Positions 12,101 to 22,076 of a stretch of DNA of 64,000 nucleotides are shown here, in pieces. The stretch spans positions 10,788,001 through 10,852,000 of the forward strand of contig OW051497.1 of assembly GCA_932521035.1 (NCBI GenBank). Direction: 5' to 3'. The position numbers and the translations under genes are program-made. Within the stretch, counting starts at the first letter, position 1. Every line of letters starts with the position of its first letter. The DNA is from Oscheius dolichura. Its lineage: Eukaryota; Nematoda; Chromadorea; Rhabditida; Rhabditidae. The notes beneath the pieces were generated by a model. That model ran no database searches and was not told where the DNA came from. It saw only the letters and a program-made list of their open reading frames with translations.

Positions 12101-13510
12101 AATTATTAAGCTTTTCATCTTGTGATGTTTTGATGGTAGTCTGCTTCAACAGGATTTAAGCTCCAGTAAACAATTGATGTAATTCACACTCCCGGGGCTC
12201 CTTGACTTTCGAAAAAGGAAAGAACTCTGGTGTCCAATGGTTTATATTAGCTTAGTCTACCGCGGAATATCCTCAATTAGCACAATTGGACATAGCCCCG
12301 GAGAGACGGGGGGAAACAAGAAACTGGAATCCGACTAACAATGACATTAGAATAGTGCAGTCATTTTGTTACGTGTTTAATGTGTTGCTAAAATTTCCTT
12401 CTCTTTATTTAGGATGCTTCATTGGGTGGGAGGTGACTTCCGTCACGTGATGCTCAATTAAAATCCAAATAGCAAACTTCTGGCATGGGCAAAGCTGGCG
12501 CTTTTCTGGGAAGTCGGTTTTGTCTTTCCTCTTAAAAAATTTTATGGCCTAATGGACGTCATCACATCCTCACTAAAAGGAAATGGACGTCGAGACATTT
12601 GCTTCTTATATTCATATTAACAAAGCCGTTTGAGATCATAAGAGCAGTAGAAGAAATATTTCCTGTAAAGCCGTTTACAGTATCCAGAACAAGTGGTTCG
12701 ACCAATTCCCATTAATATATTCACGTTCTTGTTCTTTTTTCCCGAGGCAGTCGGTTCAAAACACATCTTGGACCTTTGGAATACGCGTCAGAATTTTAGA
12801 ACACCTTGTTGAATGTTTTCTGTCTCACCTATTCCACCTTGTGCACTGGAGCGTGCTCTCGACAACTTCCCATTGGCACCATGACCACCGGGGGCTGGCT
12901 TCCTCCGTGTTCTTTTTGTGTTATGCCTTATAAAACCGCAAGGATCCTCGGCCAGCTGTCACCCGGGGCAGATGTTAACCGAGGAGGAGGGTCTCCTCCT
13001 CCTTTTTCTCTTCTTTGAAAGTGGCCTCGCAAACGCAGTTTCCTCCACTCAGTGTTTGTTTCAAATGTCTATATTTCGTGGACCCCGATGACGAAGGGGC
13101 GTGGCTCCGTTTCCGGCCGCTTCCCCCTGTTGTCGCCCTCCCTAGAGGCAATGCAGTTACTGCTCCTTTATATCCTCAGTTATTCATTCACCATTCCATT
13201 GGCTTGCTTTATGTCGACTATCAAGAACATTCAAAAACGCCTTTCCTTCCTTCTCTAAGCCCAAGGGAATTCACTTTTTTTCTACCGAAATTGCTTTCCT
13301 TTTTCTCCGAAAGTTGGCTCCCGTTGGACCTCAATCTTCTTTGAACGCTTGCTATTAATCTTTTTCCAAAGGGAGCTTTTTCATTTCCCTCTGTTCCATG
13401 CGTGGTTCCCATTGTGTTGGCATTGTTTCTGGTTGTTTGTTGGGGGACAGAGCAGAAAAGCACTTTTTTAATGTTATTTGCTAACACTTATGCCCTTTCC
13501 AGTTAATGTT
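12101..13510. other. Intergenic region, no gene supported
   Basis: Mixed composition with several overlapping ORFs of 60-110 codons on both strands (for example plus 13015-13344 and minus 13221-13487). None has consistent splice sites or recognisable protein content. The right end probably contains the SDR promoter and 5' leader; a TGTTACAG acceptor at 13531-13538 precedes the SDR start by 38 nt. Confidence 0.4.
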
Positions 13511-13576
13511 CGTTTTTTTACATCTTCTAATGTTACAGAGACAGAGAAGAGTCCTTTCCGCAGCGGAGTGACTTCG

Positions 13577-15270
13577 ATGCCGGAAGGCAAGCAATATGTG
13601 CGCACCGTTCTAATTACCGGATCAACTTCGGGAATCGGTCGTCAGACTGCAGCTGATCTAGCTGCCCATCCTCACAATAAAGTTATTATTCACGGTGTCA
13701 CTGATGACAAATGCCAGGTTTGTGGCCCCTTCCTTCTTTTAATTTACCCGTTTTAGGCTGTTAGAGATCAAATCATTAAGGAGACAGGAAATAAGGAGAA
13801 TATCGACTATGTAACAGCTGACTTTGCTTCTTTAAAAGCGGTTAGTTCCTCCTTAGTCGATAAAATATGATTTCTCGTTAGGTGAACCAAATGGCAGAGG
13901 AAGTGGCGCGCCGGTTTCCGTCGCTAAACATTCTCCTCTGTAATGCATCTGTGTTGAATACCCGCAGGGCAGAAACCAAGGATGGATATGAGATAACATT
14001 TCAGGTCTGCTGTTTGTCTTCTGTCTTTAGAGTGGCTCCCGACTCCCCCCATTTTTCCACATTGCCCTCGTTTCATGCCTTAGAGGACAACGGAAATGTT
14101 GTCCACAATCAGGCCCCGAACAGAAATACGTCTTCCACAAACTGAAATACATGGCCAAAACAAAATATCTAACAGCTATCCTCAAGGGGGAGTCTTTGCA
14201 GGTCAACTACTTGTCGCACTTCCTTCTCTGTAATAAACTTATCCCAACAATGGAAAAGAATCGAGGAGCACGGGTTTATATGATGGGAAGCGTGCTGCAC
14301 AATCTGTAAGTATTATTAGTTGCTTCCGGAGGGCCAACCGACTATAATTGCTTTTATTCCAATGGCCAGCGGGGGTTGAAAGGCACCGGCTGGGAGATGT
14401 AGTTATTTTGTGCTGTTTAATTAAAGCATGCCCTTTTTCGGGGGAAAAAAACAGGAAACACCCTGATGAGTTTTATTCTCAAAGGGGAAAGACCCCAACC
14501 TCCTTTAAAAATAACAAAAACCATCCATAGAAATCCCCTTTTCGTAATGTCAAAGCCAATAAGCGACAATTACCAGCCCTTTTTTCCTTATTTTAAATCA
14601 CAATAGGCCTTTTGTGCAGTTGCGTGGCTTTCATAAAAGACCCTTGAAAAATGGCTCCTAGCATCAGGTGGTTTTGAATTGCAGCCTTTTTTTCAGAACA
14701 TCACTTGACTGGACGGACCTGATGGCCACCAAAGATTACGAAAAATACCTGCAGTTCAGCAGAACAAAGCTAATGTGCCATATGATGGCTTTCACTCTTC
14801 ACAGACGAATGGTCCTCTCTCATCGGCCAGTGGTGGTCAATGTCATTGAATTGGGAAAGGAACGGGAGCCTAATAACAATGGAAAGATGTGAGTTATTCA
14901 GCTCGGCTGTCCAATCATACATGTATGGAAGTTTTTGATCCCCCACACCCGGTGGAGCCCTTTCACATGTCAAATCATGCTCACATATACGGGCTATCTT
15001 CAGGAGAACGACGTCGGCCCTCTCCACCTCGATGTCCACATTGTCTATTTGCAGAACAGCAGGGAATATCATCCAATTGATAGAGAATCCATCACATGAC
15101 ACCCTTTCTGGAAAATATTTAGATCCCAACGGGAAACAATTAAGGTATCAAGAGATATTTTGAAGTTATTCTCATATTGGACTATTAGATCGGGTAGTGA
15201 GGCTACAGAAGAACGAGCACAAGAGAAGCTATGGTGCCAGTCGGCTGAGCTTTGTCAAGGGTTTATCTAA
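13577..15270 (+). CDS. Short-chain dehydrogenase/reductase, retinol-dehydrogenase/DHRS-like, catalytic Tyr replaced
   Basis: Seven exons (13577-13717, 13757-13840, 13882-14004, 14202-14305, 14697-14888, 15004-15144, 15189-15270) join to 288 residues. Such enzymes oxidise or reduce retinoids, sterols or lipids with NAD(P). The cofactor loop TGSTSGIG is near residue 14 and the acidic VTADF block is as in classical members. The usual NNAG is CNAS, and the active-site Ser is in MGSVLHN. The catalytic YxxxK is replaced by FSRTK, so the proton-donating Tyr is Phe. The C-terminus has the NPSHDTLSGKYLD block typical of the retinol dehydrogenase/WWOX-like group. Introns 3 (197 nt), 4 (391 nt) and 5 (115 nt) are far longer than neighbours. 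The ATG used is the first after a TTACAG acceptor. It may be a pseudoenzyme, or it may use another residue. Confidence 0.8.
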
Positions 15271-16700
15271 TGCAGCTGGTAGTAAACTACAGTATTGCCT
15301 GTATATACGCTTGTACATAAACCCTTTTCTACTGTTTATTCTTTTCATTTTTCTCCATTTTATGGGATAGATAGCAGATGTGATGATCACTATGCAAACG
15401 CTTAACAAGGATTCTTGGCACCATATTTCTTTAAAATAGAAAACCGAAGATCGGAGAAATGTACACACTTTGTCTTCAACTTACTCACCCACCTGCAGTA
15501 ACCAATGTGCAGTAGCCGCCAATATGTTATTTCACCTGTGTTCCAGTGGTCGCTTATTAGTTGTTATTAAGTTCTCTTCAATGATCGGTCTTCTGTTATA
15601 TTATCGAATAAATACTGCCGTTTCTGTAGTCCTGGCTTCCGTTCTCTTCTACTTAATCTTCTTCAAATCCCCGAAACACATGACAAGCAAATGGCATCTT
15701 TTGAATATACAGGTGGGGAAAGAACAAGTCATGGTGTCACAATACAGATTGAAAACAAGGAACACTTTCAGGGTATCACATTCATTGAGACGTTCTGCTG
15801 GTGCTTCCTCAGCGCTCCTCAAATTATCACATATCCTTCCTTCCATATTTACTATACAGGCGTCTTAGCCTCTTTCGTACCTTGCGATATCCAAACGGTA
15901 AGCTCACTGGAAGATATTAACTCTCTTTACAGGGTATAGCAGTCTTCCTTTTGGGAAAAATCATTGGAGCCCTTGCTATCGGTCTTGCCTTCCGCTACCA
16001 AGTTTTGATGCCCCGTTCGGATATTCCTTTTATACAGTTATTTATACGGAAGTTGCCTACCTTATGTGTGATTGGTGGTTATGGAAATGGATTCCTTTAT
16101 GGATTTCTGACATATATGTCATGCTTGGATAAAGTCGAAACAGAGAAGAAATTGCATCAAGTGAAAGAGCTACCTGCAAAGTTTTATCCGTTACAGATGG
16201 ATCCTTCGTATGAGGTGCCAAAGGACGCTGTGACTTTTGGCGGGGTTTGGATCTACCTTTGGGGTGGATTAGCAATGGTCGGCTACACGTTTAGTATTGT
16301 TGGATGTATTATAATAGGATGGCATACGAAGAAGATCCTCAAGGCGCAACGATCGCGTATTCTGCATCAAGAAGTTTTTCGAAGTCTTGTCCTTCAGGTG
16401 AATCGAAGCTCATTTAAGTTTCCATACCAACTGTAGATATCCATTCTCTACGGGTTAATTGCCATTCCCTGTTCTGTCCTTTGCACCTTTTTGATGCTCC
16501 AGCCGGAAGAGTACACCCCTTACATCGGTGAAGCTGTACTTTCCTTCTGTGCCGGGTTCTATACATTGAAGTCTATCTCCACGTCTCTGTTGATCTGCTA
16601 TACAATTCGGCCATACAGAGAGTTTTTCGTTGGCTTCTTTCGGTCAAGAAAAAGAAAAAATGCCGTTACTGTGATCTCACTTTGCTAATGAATCCTCTAC
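15208..16700 (+). repeat. Tandem duplication unit 1 (SDR last exon tail + chemoreceptor)
   Basis: Sequence from the SDR terminal exon through the first chemoreceptor is repeated at 16813-18260. Shared blocks include ATGGTGCCAGTCGGCTGA, a stretch beginning CATAAACCCTTTTCTACTG, and the complete chemoreceptor with the same intron positions. Divergence is uneven: exon 1 is nearly identical and exons 3-4 are much more diverged. Confidence 0.85.
15581..16688 (+). CDS. Serpentine (7TM) chemoreceptor, Srh-like, copy 1
   Basis: Four exons (15581-15712, 15772-15897, 15933-16397, 16437-16688), phase 0 at every join, encode 324 residues. The protein is hydrophobic with about seven membrane segments. Family marks for the nematode Str-superfamily/Srh receptors are SPKHMTSKWHLLNIQ at the end of TM1 and the spacing to the Pro in TM2. 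The late KAQRSR...HQEVFRSLVLQ cytoplasmic loop and the C-terminal YTIRPYREFF agree. It presumably detects small chemicals in sensory neurons. The start at 15581 is chosen because a conserved TTCCAG acceptor lies 35 nt upstream in both copies and this is the first ATG after it; an in-frame ATG upstream at about 15524 exists only in copy 1. It lies 310 bp downstream of the SDR stop and is tandemly duplicated at 17134-18259. Confidence 0.75.
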
Positions 16701-16749
16701 TTTTTCGCTTCGTTTTCATGTTCAACTACAGATGCCTTTTTCTAATATT

Positions 16750-16866
16750 CAAAATAGAAAAAGCAAAGGCTTTTTTGTGTAGTTGCGCGGCTTCCATAAA
16801 ATACCCTTAAAAATAACAAGAAGAGAAGTTATGGTGCCAGTCGGCTGAACTCTGTCAAGGGTTTAT
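16750..16866 (+). pseudogene. SDR remnant: intron-4 fragment fused to last-exon fragment
   Basis: Bases about 16768-16808 resemble SDR intron 4 (about 14609-14650: CAGTTGCGTGGCTTTCATAA against TAGTTGCGCGGCTTCCATAA). They are followed at once by a copy of SDR exon 7 (ATGGTGCCAGTCGGCTGAAC, GTCAAGGGTTTATG). Everything between (exons 5 and 6) is missing, and so is a 42-nt block around the original stop codon. It is the non-coding debris of an SDR copy carried in the tandem duplication. Confidence 0.7.
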
Positions 16867-18260
16867 GCTTGTACATAAACCCTTTTCTACTGTTTATTCT
16901 TTTTATTTTTCTCCATTTAATGGGATAGATAGCAGAAGTGATGATCACTATGCAAACGCTTAACAAGGATTCTTGGCAACATATCTCTTTAAAATAGAAA
17001 GCCGAAGATCGGTGAAAAGCACGCACTTTGTCTTCAACTTACTCACTCACCTGCGGTAACCAATGTGTTATTCCACCTGTTTCTCAGTGGCCGTTTACTT
17101 ACTTGTGTACTACAAGTCGTTTCCTCCACCTTGATGATCGGCCTTCTGTTATATTATCGAATAAATACTGCCGTTTCTGTAGTCCTGGCTTCCGTTCTCT
17201 TCTACTTAATCTTCTTCAAATCCCCGAAACACATGAAAAGCAAATGGCATCTTTTGAATATACAGGTGGGGAAAGAACAATCCATAAGACTGATTTTTTG
17301 GTGTCACAATACAGATTGAAAACAAGGAACACTTTCAGGGTATCACATTCATCGAGACGTTCTACTGGTGTTTCCTCAGCGCTCCTCAGATTATCACATA
17401 TCCTTCCTTCCATATTTATTCTACCGGCGTCTTAGCCTCTTTCGTACCTTGTGACGTTCAAATGGTACATTCCCTGAAAGAGATTCACCATGTTTGTAGG
17501 GAATAGCAATCTTTCTATTGGGCAAGATTATTGGAGCCCTTGCTATCGGTCTTGCCTTCCGTTACCGTGCTTTGATGCCACACTCAGATATTCCATGGAT
17601 ACAGTCATTTATACGGAAAGTACCCACCATCTGTGTGATTGTTGGTTATGGAAATGGATTCCTTTATGGGTTTCTAACATATATGTCATGCGTTATTAAG
17701 GCAGAAACCGAAGAGAAATTACATCAAGTGAGAGAGAGCTGGGTAGAAAGTTATCCGATACAGGTAGATCCTTCGTATGAGGTTCCAAAGGAGGCTGTAA
17801 CTGTTGAAGGAATTTGGATATATCCCTGGGGCGGATTAGCTATGCTCGGCTACGCGTTTGGTGCAGTTCTATGTTTCTTAATAGGACATCATACGAAGAG
17901 AATCCTCAAGGCGCAACGGTCACGTTCCATGCATCAAGAAGTTTTCCGAAGTCTGGTCCTCCAGGTGAGCCGAAACTGATTCAAGTTTGTAATACCAGTA
18001 TTAGGTAACCATCATGTATGGGATAATCGCAATACCTTGTTCTATCGTTAGCGCCTATCTGATGTTCCAACCAGAGGAGTATACTCCTTATGTCGGTGAA
18101 ACCATACTCTCCGTCTGTGTCGGGTTTTATACATTGAAGTCGATCTCCGCGTCTCTTTTGATCTGCTATACCATCCGGCCATACAGGGAATTTATCATCG
18201 ATTTTTTTCGGCCCAGGAAGAGAGAAACTGCTGTAACTGTGATCTCCCTTTGCCAATGAA
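16813..18260 (+). repeat. Tandem duplication unit 2 (SDR tail remnant + chemoreceptor)
   Basis: Direct copy of 15208-16700. It keeps the receptor intact but carries only a broken SDR exon 7. Intron 1 of the receptor is longer here because of a short insertion after AAAGAACAATCC. Confidence 0.85.
17134..18259 (+). CDS. Serpentine (7TM) chemoreceptor, Srh-like, copy 2
   Basis: Paralogue of the receptor at 15581, with identical exon architecture (17134-17265, 17339-17464, 17500-17964, 18005-18259) and 325 residues. The first 44 residues differ at one position only (HMKSKW for HMTSKW), and exon 1 differs at two of 132 bases. By contrast exon 3 has many substitutions (for example CVIKAETEEK for CLDKVETEKK). 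The reading frame is intact, so this is a functional-looking gene and not a pseudogene. The ATG follows a conserved TTTCTCAG acceptor (17080-17087) by 46 nt. It presumably senses environmental chemicals. The downstream 3' end is followed by the remains of a third copy. Confidence 0.75.
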
Positions 18261-18289
18261 TCCTTTCCCATTTCACTTGGTTCTATTTC

Positions 18290-18480
18290 CACCACCAGAT
18301 CACCTTCAAATATTTGAAATAGAAAGACAAACATCAGGAGAAAAGTATGAGTTTTTGTGTTTTACTTACTCACCCGCCCGCAGGAACAAATAGGCTATAT
18401 CACCTGCTCGCCTTCTAATGAAATATGGTATATTGTCCCTGTCGTCTCTGTTCTGGTATTTCTTCAACCAAATATCTCAT
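18290..18480 (+). pseudogene. Decayed third copy of the chemoreceptor 5' region
   Basis: The stretch repeats the leader of the two receptors: GAAATAGAAAGACAAACATC aligns with AAAATAGAAAACCGAAGATC at 15435, and TTACTTACTCACCCGCCCGC aligns with CAACTTACTCACCCACCTGC. A weakly matching TM1-like segment (LFWYFF) follows before similarity is lost near 18480. An ORF of 90 codons from 18418 runs through it but is not receptor-like beyond the first 20 residues. Confidence 0.5.
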
Positions 18481-20319
18481 TATTTAACTCAAAAAAGGAT
18501 TAACAATTTATTCACAGTTCGGAATGCTTCAATCTTCACCAAAACATTCCGGCGGAGCAGTAGACTTGGTTTGGTTCCTAAAAATCAGCCGTTTTTAGGG
18601 AAACGATTGAAAAAAACCAGCCAGATAACTGTCAGCCGTAAGATTGCCCAATTGACCGTTTTGAAGCAAAACAAAATCCATAAAGGATAATCCAAAATCA
18701 TCCAGAAGAAATCTAAGTCAAATTTCTTGTGATCCGGTCGTGCCCTAAGAAAGGTAATTCACGAAACGACGAATCTTTTTAGATTAAATTGTTATAATGC
18801 ATCTCTTGTGTGTAAAATCAGACAAAACCGTATATCGTTGATGCAGGTGTTGGATGGATTTAGGATAGGAATTTGGGTGGCGCTACATAGGACAACGGCG
18901 AGAAGAAGGATGTGAAGGCGAGTCATTGCGGGTGGCAAAGGGAACGTTCTTCAGCCATTGGCGATCTTTTATATTGAATATTGACCATATTTCCAGAAGT
19001 TTGCCTCCCGGTCTGCAGTGAAATGCTAATAATAGTGAAAAGCTAATAATAGTGCATAAGGACAGGAAAACAGTTGGAGGGGGGTCGATCTTTGCTGATT
19101 ATGGTGAATGGCGTTCGCGAAAACAATAGTAATCCCCCTACAGTGAAGTTTGAATGAGGTCATTAAATTATAAAGCAGTTCATCTGTTGACAGGTCTTTT
19201 GAACCGCCAAAAACGTATCTGCTCTCCCTCTGGCATCGTCACAGTCCATCCTCAACCGGATTATTCCCTTCCAGCTCTCTTCTTCTCCTTGTCCTTCTGT
19301 AAAGTGTTGTGGTTATTAGAATAAATTATTTTGGAAATGCTGGGGTAGTCATCTTTAAGTGGAGAGCTTCGTCCAGAAAAGCGTTTGTTGGCAAACTTAA
19401 TATCAAAATGGAAGACATCAGGGAGGTTTTGTAGAGAGGCCAGACGCTATAAAGGTTTCAAGGAGCAGCCCAGAAGGTCTTGAAGTTTTCCTTATTGTTA
19501 TCTCAACGAATGAGCCGTGTTTCCACGAGCAACGGGTTCTACTTCCAGTAGAGTGAGGAATATAAGTTAACTATAGGATCATTATCGTTAATCGTCAGGA
19601 TTTGCCAGAACGTTGGCTATGTGGGAACAAAAGAAGGTTTAGAATATCATCAGCAAAACGGCTACGTTTTCAATTTCTAATCTCCGTCTCGTCTGCTTTC
19701 CTAATACTTTCCCGTAATCCGGATACTGCAGCTGAAAAACTTCATGACTGTTCCTTTTGATAATAGCAAATGCTTCCAAAGAGGTGCCACAGTTCAGCTT
19801 TACGTAATATTGTCTAGGATTAAGAATGCCGTTGTGCTACTATTGTGTATGCAGCTGCCTGATCTAGCTTTATTTCCTTGTTATGTATGCCCGTCTTGCT
19901 GGCCAAATAGCACAGCCTATTACCCTTGAATGTACTTTTTAAATAAATTTCTTGCCGCTCCGAGCTACGACGTTTATATTCCATTTCCAATAGAAAAACA
20001 AGGAACCAATTAGGATTTTGCAAACAAATTCACCGAATATTCAACTTTTCCCAACAGACAGTACTTGTTTTTTCCCGCTAGAAATGGACTATATCTTATT
20101 CTTTTTTCTTTGTACTTCTGTTGTAAAGTTTACGATAATACTGTACTGCCCTTTGTCAGTCTGAAACTCATTTACTATGTGTATAGTAGACGCCGATACC
20201 TACGCCTTTCACACAATTGTTTTCAAAAGACGGGGGGTTTTTATTTTTCTTCAATAGTGTATGTGTGTTTTCGCGAAAGTGCTCGAGAAATTTCCTTTCC
20301 CCATTAGTAAACATCTCAA
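18481..20319. other. Intergenic region, no gene supported
   Basis: AT-rich, with only short ORFs on both strands and no consistent exon chain. A small direct repeat of CTAATAATAGTG occurs twice near 19026-19060. The right end has a pyrimidine tract closing in CCCATTAG at 20307, the likely acceptor for the nuclear receptor leader. Confidence 0.45.
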
Positions 20320-21992
20320 ATGTTAAAAGGGTTCAGCCACGGCCAACCGCCCGAGATGGACAGTCTGGGAATTCCTTGTCAAGTATGTGAAAACCCAAAA
20401 GCCGTAAAAAAATACAACGCCTATGTTTGCCAGTGAGTGCTTTCCTTTTGTCGTATGAATCATTTTAAGCGCCTGTTGGGAGTTCTTCTATCGTCATTAT
20501 CCGGCAAAAAAGGTGCCTTGCTGCCCTTACAATTGCGAAATTAGCTACAGTGAGTAGGGAATATTAGCTTGCAATCTCATTCCAGAAAAAAGGGGACGAA
20601 ACTGCACAGAATGCCGTTTAAAGAAGTGCCTTGATCTTAACATGTACAGAGCCGGTAGAGTTGATCTTCCCGAGGTTCCCTAACAACTTCTTTCAGAAGA
20701 AAGACAAAATGTTGTAAACAAGTTATACCTATCATACAATACAAACGCTTCAATAAACAAACTAATGGTGATAGTAAATTGAGCTCACCAAAAATAGAAA
20801 ACATTTTAGCAAATGTACGGAGAGATCACCAACAACGGCTTCAAAATTATTGGAAGCCTGAAAGACTGTCAACGCGTGGCTGATTTTGTAGACGCCTTAG
20901 CCCATTTTGAAGGGTACGTTCTTTTATATTAGTACAGACTGACGTGTGAGAATGAATCGCCCAGTTTAGTCGCTTACTGGCTCATGGCGGGTCCAGCCCC
21001 TCTTCCGTAGTGGCCAACACGAATATTTCTCTCTCCGATCTTCTGGTGTTTCCAGGAGCCTGCATTGACCGATCTACGGTAAACCCCCCTTTCTCGCTGG
21101 TAGACCCCCTTTCAGACAGTTTGTGATGGTTTATCCAGTACGAATTCTCCAATTTCCTACAAGTTGATGGAAACAATTTTACGAATTATTGTCGCAGCAA
21201 TAGAGAATATGGCCCTGGTCGAAGAATTTCATCTGTTACCGACCGTAGACAAAGTACGGTGAATCACAAACAGGTGAAAATATTTCAGATGAAACTCGTG
21301 CAGCAGAATGCTATGATGATGAGCACCTGCGTACTTCACTTCATCGGATACTCTCGAGGATGGGACGCGGAGACTTTTGGGCGATACTTGCACAGATTTA
21401 GAGTCTCTGGAGGTGCTGCCTCTTTGTAAGTTGTGAAAATCATTTCCATAGTATATAGAGAACTGTCTACTTCTTTCCCCAGGGAGCAGGAAACGGGGAT
21501 GTCCACCGTTTCTTCCAAAACATTTCAGTTGGAATAAGTTCATTGCAATAAGTACTTCTCCTGCGAATGCTCCAATGAATGAAATAATGGAAGAAATCCG
21601 GCCGACGGAAAAGGAGCTGCTACTTTTGCGACTCAGGAGCTTCTTCCGTCCGTGTAAGTGGCCAGCTGGAAACGAACAAGAGGCTTCCAGGCGTGGACCA
21701 CACAGAGGAGGGGCAGGTTATTATAGCCCGGATACGTTTGAAATTGGCCGGTCATCTGGGGGAGTATATAAGGGAAACACGCCCGTCCCTCTCCAATTAT
21801 CAGGTTCAACGAAGACTATGGCGTATGCTTGAATTGGAAAATCTTTTAAAAGTTATCATATGTATACTGTATTAATATGGAATTTAGGATCCTACGGCTG
21901 AAGTGGTTAGCACCTTACAAGCATTGACGTCTCAAGCTTTCAATGGATTTGGCACACCGCTTTTACATGATATTTTTATTCGAAACTTTTAA
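20320..21992 (+). CDS. Divergent nuclear hormone receptor (NHR), copy 1
   Basis: Eleven small exons (20320-20432, 20470-20549, 20586-20654, 20697-20767, 20810-20913, 20970-21078, 21116-21253, 21289-21412, 21483-21653, 21691-21851, 21888-21992) keep frame and give 414 residues. The DNA-binding domain is at about residues 15-75: CQVC...VCHACWEFFYR (first zinc finger with P-box CHACWEFF) and CPYNCEISY...NCTECRLKKC (second finger). The spacing C-x10-C in finger two is one residue longer than usual. The ligand-binding domain follows, with blocks GACIDRST, EEFHLLP and LVQQNAM, and ends TPLLHDIFIRNF. It is presumably a ligand-regulated transcription factor in the nucleus. An in-frame ATG at 20356 is an alternative start; 20320 is the first ATG after the CCCATTAG acceptor. 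A minus-strand paralogue lies immediately downstream. Confidence 0.8.
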
Positions 21993-22038
21993 TTAAATTC
22001 ATTGTGAATGCACGCGGGAAAGTTCTGGTGGCTATCCC

Positions 22039-22058
22039 ATCATGACACTAGTCATGAT
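22039..22058. repeat. Perfect short hairpin between the two tail-to-tail receptors
   Basis: ATCATGAC-ACTA-GTCATGAT forms an 8-bp stem with a 4-nt loop. It sits in the 84 bp separating the stop codons of the two inverted nuclear receptor genes. Confidence 0.75.
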
Positions 22059-22076
22059 AGAGATGTCGGAATTCAA

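Noticed and set aside
14770-15129. 119-codon minus-strand ORF
   Set aside because: Shadow of SDR exons 5 and 6, which are supported by family motifs on the plus strand.
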